64,000 nucleotides of DNA from Aequorivita sublithincola DSM 14238 (GTDB taxonomy: Bacteria > Bacteroidota > Bacteroidia > Flavobacteriales > Flavobacteriaceae). Of this stretch, positions 42,508-50,611 are shown one piece after another. The translations under genes and the position numbers were made by a program. The stretch lies in NCBI RefSeq assembly GCF_000265385.1, contig NC_018013.1:461001-525000 (forward strand), in the 5' to 3' direction. Positions within the stretch are counted from its first letter, which is position 1. The number at the start of each line of letters is the position of its first letter. Below the pieces are notes generated by a model that was given only the letters and a program-made list of their open reading frames with translations, did no database searches and was not told the DNA's origin.

Positions 42508-44169
42508 ATGAAAAAACTTATTTTTGGAGCCTTTATGCTTATTGGCATCCTCTCCTATTCGCAAGACAACGGCTACTTTTTTGGTGGTCTTGAGTCAAAC
42601 TCCCAATGGCTCGTTCCAGATGAAAACACAGATTTTGAAGCACCAGAAGATCGCTTTAGAGCTAATAATTATTTACAATTAAATTATTCCCTAGGAAAAT
42701 TTACCGCAGGACTCCAATATGAATCATACCTTCCCTCTGTTTTATTGGGATATTCTCCTACTTGGGAAAACAAAAACGGAGTTGGCACCTATTATTTAAA
42801 TTATAAAAATGAAACCCTTGATGTTACTGGAGGTTATTTTTATGAGCAATTTGGAAGTGGTTTAATTCTTAGAACTTGGGAAGATCGCCAGTTAGGGATT
42901 AATAATGCTATTAAGGGTCTTCGCGTTAAGTTTACACCTACTGAAAATCTTGGTCTTACTGGGATTTACGGGCAAATTAGAAATGGTTTTGACGTTTCAG
43001 AAGGTGTTATGCAAGGGCTTGATGCTAACGCAGATCTAAGCGGTCTTTTAAATTTTGACGCGGTGGATTTAAAACTTGGAGCAAGCTATGTAGGTCGCTA
43101 TCAATCAAACGGTTCTAATGACTCAATACCCGCAAATATAAATGCGTATTCAGCAAGACTGGATTTTGTTGCAAATAATTTTTATGGAGGTATTGAAGCA
43201 ATAACCAAAGATCCGGACGTATTAATAAATGAAGGTGAGGTAACTTCTCCGCAACTTTTTGATGGGACTGCACTTCAAGTAAATTTAGGGTATGCGCAAA
43301 AAGGACTGGGAATAAATACCACTTTTAGAAGATTGGAAAACTTCAGTTTTTATGCAGATCGTTATGCCGAAGGAAACGTTTACAATGAACAAATTGTAAA
43401 CTACGTACCGGCGTTAACAAAACAACATGACTATTTATTGTCTAATATATATGTATACAGCGCCCAACCACGTTTGCTTTTTGATGATACCGAAGAAAGA
43501 GCTGGAGAAGTGGGTGGCCAAGCAGATGTTTATTATTCATTTCCTAAAGAATCAGCCTTGGGAAAAATTGGAACTAAAATAGCTGCAAATGCTTCTTATT
43601 GGGCAGGTTTGGAAGCTACCTTTAATGAAGTAGACCAAACATACGACCAAAAATTTATTGGTAAAGGCCCACGTTATTTCCGTGATTTAAACATTGAGGT
43701 AAAAAACCGCTGGTCTTCAAAATGGAGTTCAGTTGCTACATATCAAGATGTAATTATAGATAAAGGTGCTTCCGAAGGTGGTCCACTGGGAGTTCAAGGA
43801 GACATCAGAGCTCATATTGGAGTACTTGAAGGAACCCGTCGTTTTGAAAACGGAAAAGCATTGCGCATAGAACTGCAACATCTTTTCATAGATAAAGGCA
43901 GAAAGAATATTGATAGAGGAAATTGGGCGGCTGGCGTATTGGAGTACAACTTTAACTCAGCATTCACACTATATGCAGCAGACGCTTGGAACTATGAAGG
44001 TGAAGGAAAAATTCACTATTACAGCTTTGGAGGAAGTTATTCCAAAGGTCCAGCTCGTTTCGCAATGAACTATGGGCGCCAACGCGGAGGTTTAATTTGT
44101 GTGGGTGGTGTTTGTAGATATGTTCCTGAAAATACTGGCTTAACTGCTAATCTTGTAGTAACTTTCTAA
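42508..44169 (+). CDS. DUF6029-like outer-membrane beta-barrel protein
   Basis: 553-residue exported protein: signal peptide (1-18, LSYSQ), then alternating beta strands with aromatic residues throughout (YLQLNYSLGKFTAGLQYES, GGYFYEQFGSGLILRTWEDRQLG) and a C-terminal strand ending in Phe (NTGLTANLVVTF), as in outer-membrane barrels. A CVGGVC pair is near the C-terminus. I assign it to DUF6029 from memory. It follows a TlpA-like gene and ends at a terminator. Possibly a channel or receptor linked to the neighbouring thiol proteins. Confidence 0.8.
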   Translation: MKKLIFGAFMLIGILSYSQDNGYFFGGLESNSQWLVPDENTDFEAPEDRFRANNYLQLNYSLGKFTAGLQYESYLPSVLLGYSPTWENKNGVGTYYLNYKNETLDVTGGYFYEQFGSGLILRTWEDRQLGINNAIKGLRVKFTPTENLGLTGIYGQIRNGFDVSEGVMQGLDANADLSGLLNFDAVDLKLGASYVGRYQSNGSNDSIPANINAYSARLDFVANNFYGGIEAITKDPDVLINEGEVTSPQLFDGTALQVNLGYAQKGLGINTTFRRLENFSFYADRYAEGNVYNEQIVNYVPALTKQHDYLLSNIYVYSAQPRLLFDDTEERAGEVGGQADVYYSFPKESALGKIGTKIAANASYWAGLEATFNEVDQTYDQKFIGKGPRYFRDLNIEVKNRWSSKWSSVATYQDVIIDKGASEGGPLGVQGDIRAHIGVLEGTRRFENGKALRIELQHLFIDKGRKNIDRGNWAAGVLEYNFNSAFTLYAADAWNYEGEGKIHYYSFGGSYSKGPARFAMNYGRQRGGLICVGGVCRYVPENTGLTANLVVTF

Positions 44170-44192
44170 AGAACACATTTTCCATAAAACAT

Positions 44193-44228
44193 AAAAAATG
44201 CCCTGAAGAAAACTTCGGGGCATTTTTT
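44193..44228. terminator. Terminator between the DUF6029-like gene and a T9SS cargo gene
   Basis: 16-bp arms aaaaaatgccctgaag / cttcggggcatttttt with one G-U pair and a 4-nt loop, between convergent genes; works in both directions. Confidence 0.9.
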
Positions 44229-44248
44229 ATAAAAGGATTTATTTATTG

Positions 44249-44983
44249 TTATTGAACAATAATCTTTGTAGTCTGAATCGCTCCTTTTTCATTACTGAAT
44301 TTTAGGATATAAGCTTGAGAACTTAGATCAGAAACGTTAACTGTTTGGCGACCTGCCTGAAAATTAGCTTGTTTAACAACGCGACCTTGCAAATCATAAA
44401 CCAACATATTAACTGGTTCTTTCACGTCCAAAGCCAATTCATTGGAAACAACTGTAGAAAGAACAGTTAAGTTAACCTTGCTGTTTTCATTTACTCCCAA
44501 AGTTGGATTATAACGATAGATAAAAGTTAATGGAGTTCCTACTTCAGTTACTCCGTCAGCTTCATATTGGTGGAATGCAAATGTATAACTAATCACATCC
44601 ACTCCATTACCTCCATCAATATTCAAAAAATGGTTTCCATAACCTGAATCTTCACCTACCGCAATAGGAAAAACTTCTGGTATAAATGGAACAGTTGAAC
44701 CTGGTTGAAGATCAGTATAGCACTGTAGTGCATAACATAATTCGAAATCCAAACCGGAAGCATTTTCAACAGCAACATATTCAATTCTAGTATATATTGT
44801 TTCTGAAGGATTATCATTGGCAACAAAGAACTCATAGTTCGCTGATGTTCCATATCCATATTCTCCAAATTCCAGAACATCCCCATTATTAAGAACGTTT
44901 CCTAATATATCAGTTACTGTGTATTGCGCATTTGCAACTGTAATTGAGCCCATTAGGGCTAAAAAAAGTAATTTAAGTTTCAT
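44249..44983 (-). CDS. Secreted protein with T9SS type A sorting domain
   Basis: 244 residues: signal peptide (1-19, VANAQ), a beta-sandwich of about 150 residues (YTVTDILGNVLNNGDVLEF, EYGYGTSANYEFFVAND) containing two close cysteines (CYALQC), and a C-terminal type A T9SS domain (NMLVYDLQGRVVKQANF ... AYILKFSNEKG). Probably delivered to the surface or medium. A -7 box at 45034-45041 precedes it. No enzyme signature seen. Confidence 0.88.
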   Translation of the reverse strand: MKLKLLFLALMGSITVANAQYTVTDILGNVLNNGDVLEFGEYGYGTSANYEFFVANDNPSETIYTRIEYVAVENASGLDFELCYALQCYTDLQPGSTVPFIPEVFPIAVGEDSGYGNHFLNIDGGNGVDVISYTFAFHQYEADGVTEVGTPLTFIYRYNPTLGVNENSKVNLTVLSTVVSNELALDVKEPVNMLVYDLQGRVVKQANFQAGRQTVNVSDLSSQAYILKFSNEKGAIQTTKIIVQ

Positions 44984-45343
44984 TTTTTGAGTTTTTTAGG
45001 GTTATTTTTATTTAAAGTGATTACTCAGTATTACAAAAGTAAATATATTTATTGCAATTTCTTGTATCTTTAAGTATTCTATTCCAGTAATTTAACACTT
45101 TTCGGGCGTTTACGCAAGAGTTAAGCACTAATAATAAGAAATCTATGCTTTCTAATTTATTATAAAACAATTTCTGATTGAATTTCTTCCTATTTGCAAG
45201 TTTTTATAAAAAATAGAAGTCTATATCTTGACTTGCTAATAATTTTTAACATTAGTTCAAAAAATAGTATTATCTCAGGGAATGATACTATATAATAATG
45301 GAGTAAATTCGCCTTCAGACTTAACTTATTAAAAATCAGAAAA
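44984..45343. other. Gene-free 360-bp divergent intergenic region
   Basis: No ORF of note. It holds a minus-strand -7 box (45034-45041), AT-rich sequence, and a dyad with arms atagtat (45264-45270) and atactat (45285-45291) about 55 bp before the next gene, which could be an operator or a leader hairpin. A weak TAAATTCG at about 45303 may be the -7 box of the plus-strand gene. Confidence 0.5.
45034..45041 (-). promoter_or_regulatory. -7 box (TACTTTTG on minus strand)
   Basis: Exact TAnnTTTG match on the minus strand, 50 nt before the ATG of the T9SS cargo gene at 44983. Confidence 0.55.
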
Positions 45344-47035
45344 ATGATTAATAAATTATCCCTATTTGTATCTTTTCTTTTGTTGGTAGCTAACAGCTTT
45401 TCGCAAACAATTGTATCGACTTCCCCTCAAAATCAAAATGTAATTTTTGAGGAGTTTACTGGAATTCATTGTACATTTTGTCCATCAGGACACACCATTT
45501 CTCAGGCGCTTCAAGATGCTAATCCGGATAGAGTTTCCTTAATTTACATACATCAAGGCGGTTATGCCAACCCTGGAAACGGTGAGCCAGATTTTAGAAC
45601 CCAATGGGGGAACGCAATCGTAAATCAAACCTACTCAGGGTCAGGTTTTGGATATCCATCAGCAACCGTTAACAGACACATTTTTCCGGGTCGCTCCATG
45701 GCTAGCGGAGGAGGAACCGCTATGGCCAGACCTTATTGGGTAATTTCAGCAAATGAAACTATGGCAAAAGTTTCTCCAGTTAACCTTGCCGTTGAAGCAA
45801 GTATTGACGTACAAACTAATGTAATGACTGTTCATGTAGAGGGTTATTATATTAGTGACAGTCCAGAAACCACTAATTTATTAAACGTTGCTTTATTACA
45901 AAATAATACTAAAGGGCCTCAAACAGGCGGTGGAGCAGGCAACAATTATATCCACATGCACCGCTTAGTCGAGATGATAACAGGTCAATGGGGCGAGCTA
46001 ATTAACAATACAACCGCCAATACTTTTGTAGATCGAACCTTTACTTACACCATCCCAACCGCATATAATGATGTACCAACCGTATTGGAAGACATGGAAG
46101 TAGTAGCTTATATTTCAAACACCAATCAGGAAATTCCAACTGGTCATTCCACCTTACCTACATTTACGGGGCTTACTATTGCCTATGATGCGTCACTTTT
46201 AGAAATCCCAGAAATATTACCGACTTGCGTTGATGAGTTTGGGACTGATATTATTGTCAAAAACGTTGGAATAGAGCCACTAACCTCCATAGCTATTCAA
46301 TATATTGTTAATGGGGATTCACACACTTATAACTGGGTTGGGAATATCCTTTCACTTAGAACCGAAGCTATAAGTTTGCCACCAGTAAACTATACCTTAA
46401 ATATTGAAAATACTTTGGAAGTAGCACTGCCTGCAGATGATAACAATTCCAATAACTCAATATCGACCACTTTCGAAAAAGCCCCGCAAGGAACCGGACT
46501 GGTAAACCTGGAGCTTATTACAGATAATTGGGGATATCAGATGAGTTGGAAAATTTTAGATTCCAATGGAGACATTGTAGATAGTGGAGATTCTCCTTAC
46601 AGTAATAGTACAATTAATATAGACTTATCTCTTGAGGCCGATTGTTATTCTATTATCCTTACAGACAGCGGCAATAACGGCGGAACAACGGTAACCCTAA
46701 CAGATTCTCAAGGAACGCAGCTTTTTTTCGCAGAAGGAAATTGGGGCAGTAAAAGAAAGGGCAATTTTAGAAGCAATGGTGTTTTGGAAATAAATAGTTT
46801 TAATACTGATAAGATTAATCTTTATCCAAATCCTGCAACTACAATTTTAAATCTTAGAAATGCAGAAAATGCAAACATTCTAATTTATGATGTTCTTGGA
46901 AAATTAATTATTTCTCAAAAAAACGTTGCTATGGATTCCCTAATCAATGTTTCTAAATTACGAGACGGAACCTATTTTATGAAGATTTCAAAAGATAACC
47001 TTACAACGACCAAGCGCTTTTTGATTTCGAAATAA
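45344..47035 (+). CDS. Omp28/thioredoxin-like protein with T9SS type A sorting domain (copy 1)
   Basis: 563 residues: signal peptide (1-21, ANSFSQ), an Omp28-type thioredoxin-like domain with FEEFTGIHCTFCPSGH (Cys43, Cys46), a beta middle with a conserved LLNVALLQNNTKGPQTGGG segment and a CARDB-like domain, then a type A sorting domain (NLYPNPATTILNLRNAENANILIYDVLGK). Strongly similar along its length to the next gene, so the pair is a tandem duplication. Secreted to the surface; redox or metal role is inferred from CxxC only. Confidence 0.9.
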   Translation: MINKLSLFVSFLLLVANSFSQTIVSTSPQNQNVIFEEFTGIHCTFCPSGHTISQALQDANPDRVSLIYIHQGGYANPGNGEPDFRTQWGNAIVNQTYSGSGFGYPSATVNRHIFPGRSMASGGGTAMARPYWVISANETMAKVSPVNLAVEASIDVQTNVMTVHVEGYYISDSPETTNLLNVALLQNNTKGPQTGGGAGNNYIHMHRLVEMITGQWGELINNTTANTFVDRTFTYTIPTAYNDVPTVLEDMEVVAYISNTNQEIPTGHSTLPTFTGLTIAYDASLLEIPEILPTCVDEFGTDIIVKNVGIEPLTSIAIQYIVNGDSHTYNWVGNILSLRTEAISLPPVNYTLNIENTLEVALPADDNNSNNSISTTFEKAPQGTGLVNLELITDNWGYQMSWKILDSNGDIVDSGDSPYSNSTINIDLSLEADCYSIILTDSGNNGGTTVTLTDSQGTQLFFAEGNWGSKRKGNFRSNGVLEINSFNTDKINLYPNPATTILNLRNAENANILIYDVLGKLIISQKNVAMDSLINVSKLRDGTYFMKISKDNLTTTKRFLISK

Positions 47036-47052
47036 TCAAATTCACATAATTT

Positions 47053-47080
47053 AAAAACCTCGATTTTTCGGGGTTTTTTT
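47053..47080 (+). terminator. Terminator after Omp28-like copy 1
   Basis: aaaacctcga pairs with tcggggtttt (one G-U) with a tight T loop and a following T-run, 17 nt after the stop. Confidence 0.8.
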
Positions 47081-47325
47081 ATACTACATACTTACCCCTT
47101 CTAGTGTTTAAAAACTCGGAATGTTTTTGATTTTTTATATTCTAAAGATAAAGTTTGATACTAACCAAAATCTCAAAAACAAACCCTTTCTAATTATCAA
47201 AAAGGTTGATTAATAAATCTGAAAGGTTTTAGAAATCAATAAAACCGAGAGATTTAAAGACGCGACGTTTGAAAGTTTAACAGTAAAAAACTGCCGTTGA
47301 AGTTGTTATAATTAATTAGATAACC

Positions 47326-47333
47326 TACTTTTA
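47326..47333 (+). promoter_or_regulatory. Possible promoter (TACTTTTA) of Omp28-like copy 2
   Basis: One mismatch to TAnnTTTG at the last base; a TTG lies 20 nt upstream (47303-47305), the proper -33 spacing. It is 41 nt before the ATG. The rest of the 339-bp gap 47036-47374 holds only the terminator and AT-rich sequence. Confidence 0.45.
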
Positions 47334-47374
47334 CCAAGAATCTTATACTTAAAATAATAATAAATCTTAAAATC

Positions 47375-49045
47375 ATGTGTAAAAAACTACCCCTCAGCTT
47401 GGTTATTGCTTTATTTGCTTTTGCCACGTATGGACAAACCATCGTATCAACCTCACCAGAAAACAAAAATGTTGTTCTTGAAGAATTTACAGGTATTCAT
47501 TGTGTATTTTGCCCAGATGGACATGCTATTGCTAAAAGCATACAAGACGCAAATCCAGACCGCGTTTCTTTAGTAAACATTCATACTGGTGGTTATGCAA
47601 ATCCAGGTGCTGGCGAACCAGATTTCAGAACTCCATACGGAGCTGCTATCGCCGCTCAAACAGGATTAACAGGCTACCCATCAGGAACCGTAAATCGTCA
47701 TGTTTTTGTTGGAGGCAAAACTATCCTAGATAGAGGACAGTGGGCATCACGCGCCAACCAGACGATGGCAGCTGCGTCCAATGTAAATGTTGGTGTTGAA
47801 GCAAGTATCGACATAAACACTAGTGTATTGACTATTCACGTTCAAGGATATTATACAAGTAATAGCCCAGAATCAACAAACTTACTAAATGTAGCTTTGT
47901 TACAGAATAACACCAAAGGACCACAAACTGGTGGTGGACAAGGAAACAATTATAACCACATGCACCGTTTGGTTGATATGATAACAGGTCAATGGGGTGA
48001 AGAAATAACCACAACCACTACTGGAACTTTAGTAGATCGTACTTTTACATACCCTATTCCTGTTGACTTTAACGGAGTTCCAACTGAATTAGTAGATATG
48101 GAGGTTGTAGCTTTCATTACTGATACACATCAAGAAATTCCTAGTGGTAGCAGAGTATTGCCAGAATTTACTGGACTTGTAAATGCAAATGACGCAAGTA
48201 TAAGATCAGTAACAGACTTTCCTAAATCTTGCGAAACTGAACTTACACCAGAAATTAGCATCCAAAATTTAGGTCAAAACCCAATTACTGCTTTGGCTAT
48301 TGAGTACACTGTAAATGGTGAGGCACACACTTACAATTGGACTGGAAATCTTGGATCACTTCGTAGCGAGACTGTAGAACTTCCAACAGTTCCTTTTGTA
48401 TTACAAGGGTTAAATACTGTTGTAGTAACACTACCAAGTGACGATAATAATTCAAACAACAGCGTAACCAAAACTTTCAACCAAGCTCCTGTTGGATCTG
48501 GAATTGTATATATGGAATTACAAGTTGATAACAACGGATCTCAAACAAGATGGTATGTTACTAATTCAAGTGGTACCGTACTTTATCACGGTGGACCATA
48601 CCCAAATGGTAACCCACAGGTTATAAACGAAACATTCACATTAACTGCAGACTGTTATTCATTCCGCGTTTTGGATATTCCAAGCAACGGTGGTGGTGAA
48701 ATAACGTTAACAGATCATCACAGTAACCAATTATACCATACTGATGGTAACTATGGCAATGGAGAAACTGCGCCATTTGGAAGCAACGGTGTTTTGGGTG
48801 TAACTCAAAATCAATTAGATAATGTTAGCTTATATCCAAACCCAGCATCTAAAACAATTAATGTGAAAAATGCTGAAAACGCAAATGTTCAAGTATTTGA
48901 TGTACTTGGAAAATTGATTCTTTCACAGAGTAATATTTCTATGGATGCACAATTAAATGTATCTCAGCTTCAAGCTGGTACTTACTTTATGAAAATTTCT
49001 AAAGACAATCTTATTACAACCAAGAAGTTCTTAGTAGTAAACTAA
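47375..49045 (+). CDS. Omp28/thioredoxin-like protein with T9SS type A sorting domain (copy 2)
   Basis: 556 residues with the same architecture as copy 1: signal peptide (1-20, ATYGQ), thioredoxin-like domain with LEEFTGIHCVFCPDGH (Cys43, Cys46), middle segment LLNVALLQNNTKGPQTGGG, CARDB-like domain, and a type A sorting domain (SLYPNPASKTINVKNAENANVQVFDVLGK). It has its own promoter-like site and terminator, so the two copies may be expressed independently. Function unknown. Confidence 0.9.
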   Translation: MCKKLPLSLVIALFAFATYGQTIVSTSPENKNVVLEEFTGIHCVFCPDGHAIAKSIQDANPDRVSLVNIHTGGYANPGAGEPDFRTPYGAAIAAQTGLTGYPSGTVNRHVFVGGKTILDRGQWASRANQTMAAASNVNVGVEASIDINTSVLTIHVQGYYTSNSPESTNLLNVALLQNNTKGPQTGGGQGNNYNHMHRLVDMITGQWGEEITTTTTGTLVDRTFTYPIPVDFNGVPTELVDMEVVAFITDTHQEIPSGSRVLPEFTGLVNANDASIRSVTDFPKSCETELTPEISIQNLGQNPITALAIEYTVNGEAHTYNWTGNLGSLRSETVELPTVPFVLQGLNTVVVTLPSDDNNSNNSVTKTFNQAPVGSGIVYMELQVDNNGSQTRWYVTNSSGTVLYHGGPYPNGNPQVINETFTLTADCYSFRVLDIPSNGGGEITLTDHHSNQLYHTDGNYGNGETAPFGSNGVLGVTQNQLDNVSLYPNPASKTINVKNAENANVQVFDVLGKLILSQSNISMDAQLNVSQLQAGTYFMKISKDNLITTKKFLVVN

Positions 49046-49067
49046 AGTTCACTCATAAATATTTTGA

Positions 49068-49094
49068 AAAACCCCGACACGTTCGGGGTTTTTT
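49068..49094 (+). terminator. Terminator after Omp28-like copy 2
   Basis: Arms aaaaccccga and tcggggtttt with a 5-nt loop, then a T-run, 22 nt after the stop codon. Confidence 0.88.
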
Positions 49095-49101
49095 ATATCT
49101 T

Positions 49102-49134
49102 AACCCTTCCAGCAACTGAAATGCTGGAAGGGTT
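49102..49134. repeat. Palindrome, 13-bp arms (cttccagc type)
   Basis: Arms aacccttccagca and tgctggaagggtt are exact inverted copies around 7 nt. It resembles 6281-6311 in its cttccagc/gctggaag core. Lies in the gap before the NUDIX gene. Confidence 0.75.
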
Positions 49135-49156
49135 TTCATTTAATAAATTATCTAAT

Positions 49157-49720
49157 ATGAAATATTCCATCAGCGAAGAAAAAGTAGTTTTCCACGACCA
49201 TTACAAAATAATAAAAGCTAAAGTAGCTTACGACACTTTTGAAGGAAAACAAATTAAAACCAACCGTCTAGCTTTTGAAAGAGGAGATTCCGTAGCAATT
49301 CTTTTGTATGAAAAGGAAACCAAAAGCGTGCTATTAACAAACCAGTTCCGTTATCCAACTTGTAAAAATAATGATGGCTGGCTCCTTGAAATACCCGCAG
49401 GTTCTATGGAAGAAAATGAAAACCCAAATGAATGTGTAACCCGAGAAGTGATGGAAGAATTAGGCTATAAAATCACCAACCCTAAACATATAAACACATT
49501 CTACTCTTCGCCTGGAGCTTCAACTGAGCGCATTTTTCTGTTCTTTTCTGAAGTTTCTAAAAATGACAAAACTGAAAAAGGTGGAGGTGCAGAAGATGAA
49601 AATGAAGACATTCAATTGATAAGACTACCTGCTTCAGAAATTACTTCCAAAATTTTAGAATTTAAAGATGCTAAGACTATTCTTGCGCTGCAATGGTTTC
49701 TTTTAGAATGTAGTCATTAG
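49157..49720 (+). CDS. NUDIX hydrolase, ADP-ribose pyrophosphatase type
   Basis: 187 residues from ATG 49157. A perfect Nudix box (G-x5-E-x7-REVMEELGY) starts at GSMEENENPNECVTREVMEE. The layout (ILLYEKETKSVLLTNQFRYP, WLLEIPAGSME, FYSSPGASTERIFLFF) is that of ADP-sugar pyrophosphatases (NudF/NudK type). The in-frame ATG at 49064 is rejected as start because the extra 31 codons run through a terminator and a palindrome. Confidence 0.92.
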   Translation: MKYSISEEKVVFHDHYKIIKAKVAYDTFEGKQIKTNRLAFERGDSVAILLYEKETKSVLLTNQFRYPTCKNNDGWLLEIPAGSMEENENPNECVTREVMEELGYKITNPKHINTFYSSPGASTERIFLFFSEVSKNDKTEKGGGAEDENEDIQLIRLPASEITSKILEFKDAKTILALQWFLLECSH

Positions 49721-49812
49721 TTGGTAATGAGTAATTATTAAATTTTGAAAGTTTTAAAAAACAAAAAATCTTCTATATTATTTTTGAAAATCCAGAGCAA
49801 AACCAGAAACTT

Positions 49813-49847
49813 GAATATTGAATATTGAATATTGAATATTGAATATT
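49813..49847. repeat. Five tandem copies of the heptamer gaatatt
   Basis: Five exact copies of gaatatt followed by gaattt, placed just after the rsmG stop codon (minus strand) and before the NUDIX terminus on the other side. One base differs from the gaatact array at 5436. Confidence 0.95.
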
Positions 49848-49851
49848 GAAT

Positions 49852-50481
49852 TTACCCTTTATACTTCATAGGTAAATAAACTACGCTTTTGGTTTCATAA
49901 AAATCTTCTTCAAAAAAGTCATTCAAAGGAAAAACAGAGGCATTTCTATAAACTTTTAATTCTTCTGAAAGATCGCCTCCTTTTAAATAAAGAATTCCAT
50001 TCTTACGATCGTGAATACTTTTTTTAGCAATTTTATCATTAACCCAATGTACAAAAGTTTCCATTTGGGCTACGGCGCGGCTAACTATGAAGTCATATTT
50101 TCCAGAAACCTCCTCCACACGAGCATTGGTGGTTTTTACGTTTTCAAGTTGCAAGCCTTCAACTACTTCGTCAACGACCTTTATTTTTTTCCCAATACTA
50201 TCCACAAGATGAAAATTTACTTCAGGATAGAGAATGGCCAGTGGAATTCCCGGAAAACCACCGCCAGTTCCTACATCTAAAATTTTTGAGCCAGGAAGGA
50301 AAGGCTGCACCTTCGCAATTCCTAGTGAATGCAAAACGTGACGTATATAAAGTTCATCAATATCCTTTCGGGAAACAACGTTAATTTTCAAGTTCCAGTC
50401 TTCGTATAACTCTTGCAACTTATGAAACTGATTTTTTTGAATATCAGTAAGTTGCGGAAAATATTTCAATATCAGATCCAT
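49852..50481 (-). CDS. rsmG: 16S rRNA (guanine-N7)-methyltransferase RsmG
   Basis: 209 residues, methylating G527 of 16S rRNA with SAM. Family motifs: NVVSRKDIDELYIRHVLHSLGI, ILDVGTGGGFPGIPLAIL (SAM motif I), HLVDSIGKKIKVVDEVV and FIVSRAVAQMETF. Start ATG 50481 is 16 nt after a -7 box on the minus strand. Convergent end next to a heptamer repeat. Confidence 0.96.
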   Translation of the reverse strand: MDLILKYFPQLTDIQKNQFHKLQELYEDWNLKINVVSRKDIDELYIRHVLHSLGIAKVQPFLPGSKILDVGTGGGFPGIPLAILYPEVNFHLVDSIGKKIKVVDEVVEGLQLENVKTTNARVEEVSGKYDFIVSRAVAQMETFVHWVNDKIAKKSIHDRKNGILYLKGGDLSEELKVYRNASVFPLNDFFEEDFYETKSVVYLPMKYKG

Positions 50482-50497
50482 AATTATATTTAGGAGA

Positions 50498-50505
50498 CAA
50501 AAGTA
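50498..50505 (-). promoter_or_regulatory. -7 box (TACTTTTG on minus strand) of rsmG
   Basis: Exact TAnnTTTG match on the minus strand, 16 nt before the rsmG ATG. Confidence 0.6.
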
Positions 50506-50508
50506 TGT

Positions 50509-50516
50509 TATCTTTG
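50509..50516 (+). promoter_or_regulatory. -7 box (TATCTTTG) upstream of the desaturase leader
   Basis: Exact TAnnTTTG match on the plus strand, 3 nt from the rsmG -7 box, so two divergent promoters overlap. It would start a transcript near 50523 that includes the small leader ORF at 50525. Confidence 0.5.
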
Positions 50517-50524
50517 CGAAAATT

Positions 50525-50611
50525 ATGATTTTGGAAACAAAGATTTCACTAAAAGATAGTTATTTTTGTGCGTTTCACGATTGTATCCCCCAATTAAACA
50601 ATACATTTTGA
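50525..50611 (+). CDS. 28-codon leader ORF coupled to the desaturase
   Basis: ATG 50525 opens 28 codons ending in TGA at 50609-50611. That stop overlaps the TTG start of the desaturase at 50608 (TTGA), the usual layout for translational coupling. The peptide starts MILETKISLKDSYF and has two cysteines and two aromatic pairs; no known family. The second -7 box lies inside it. It may be chance. Confidence 0.35.
   Translation: MILETKISLKDSYFCAFHDCIPQLNNTF
50561..50568 (+). promoter_or_regulatory. -7 box (TATTTTTG) of the desaturase
   Basis: Exact TAnnTTTG match 39 nt before the TTG at 50608. An alternative in-frame TTG at 50566 lies inside this box and is therefore not the start. Confidence 0.55.

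Noticed and set aside
49064..49156. N-terminal extension of the NUDIX protein
   Set aside because: The codons run through a terminator and a palindrome; ATG 49157 gives the family's usual start.
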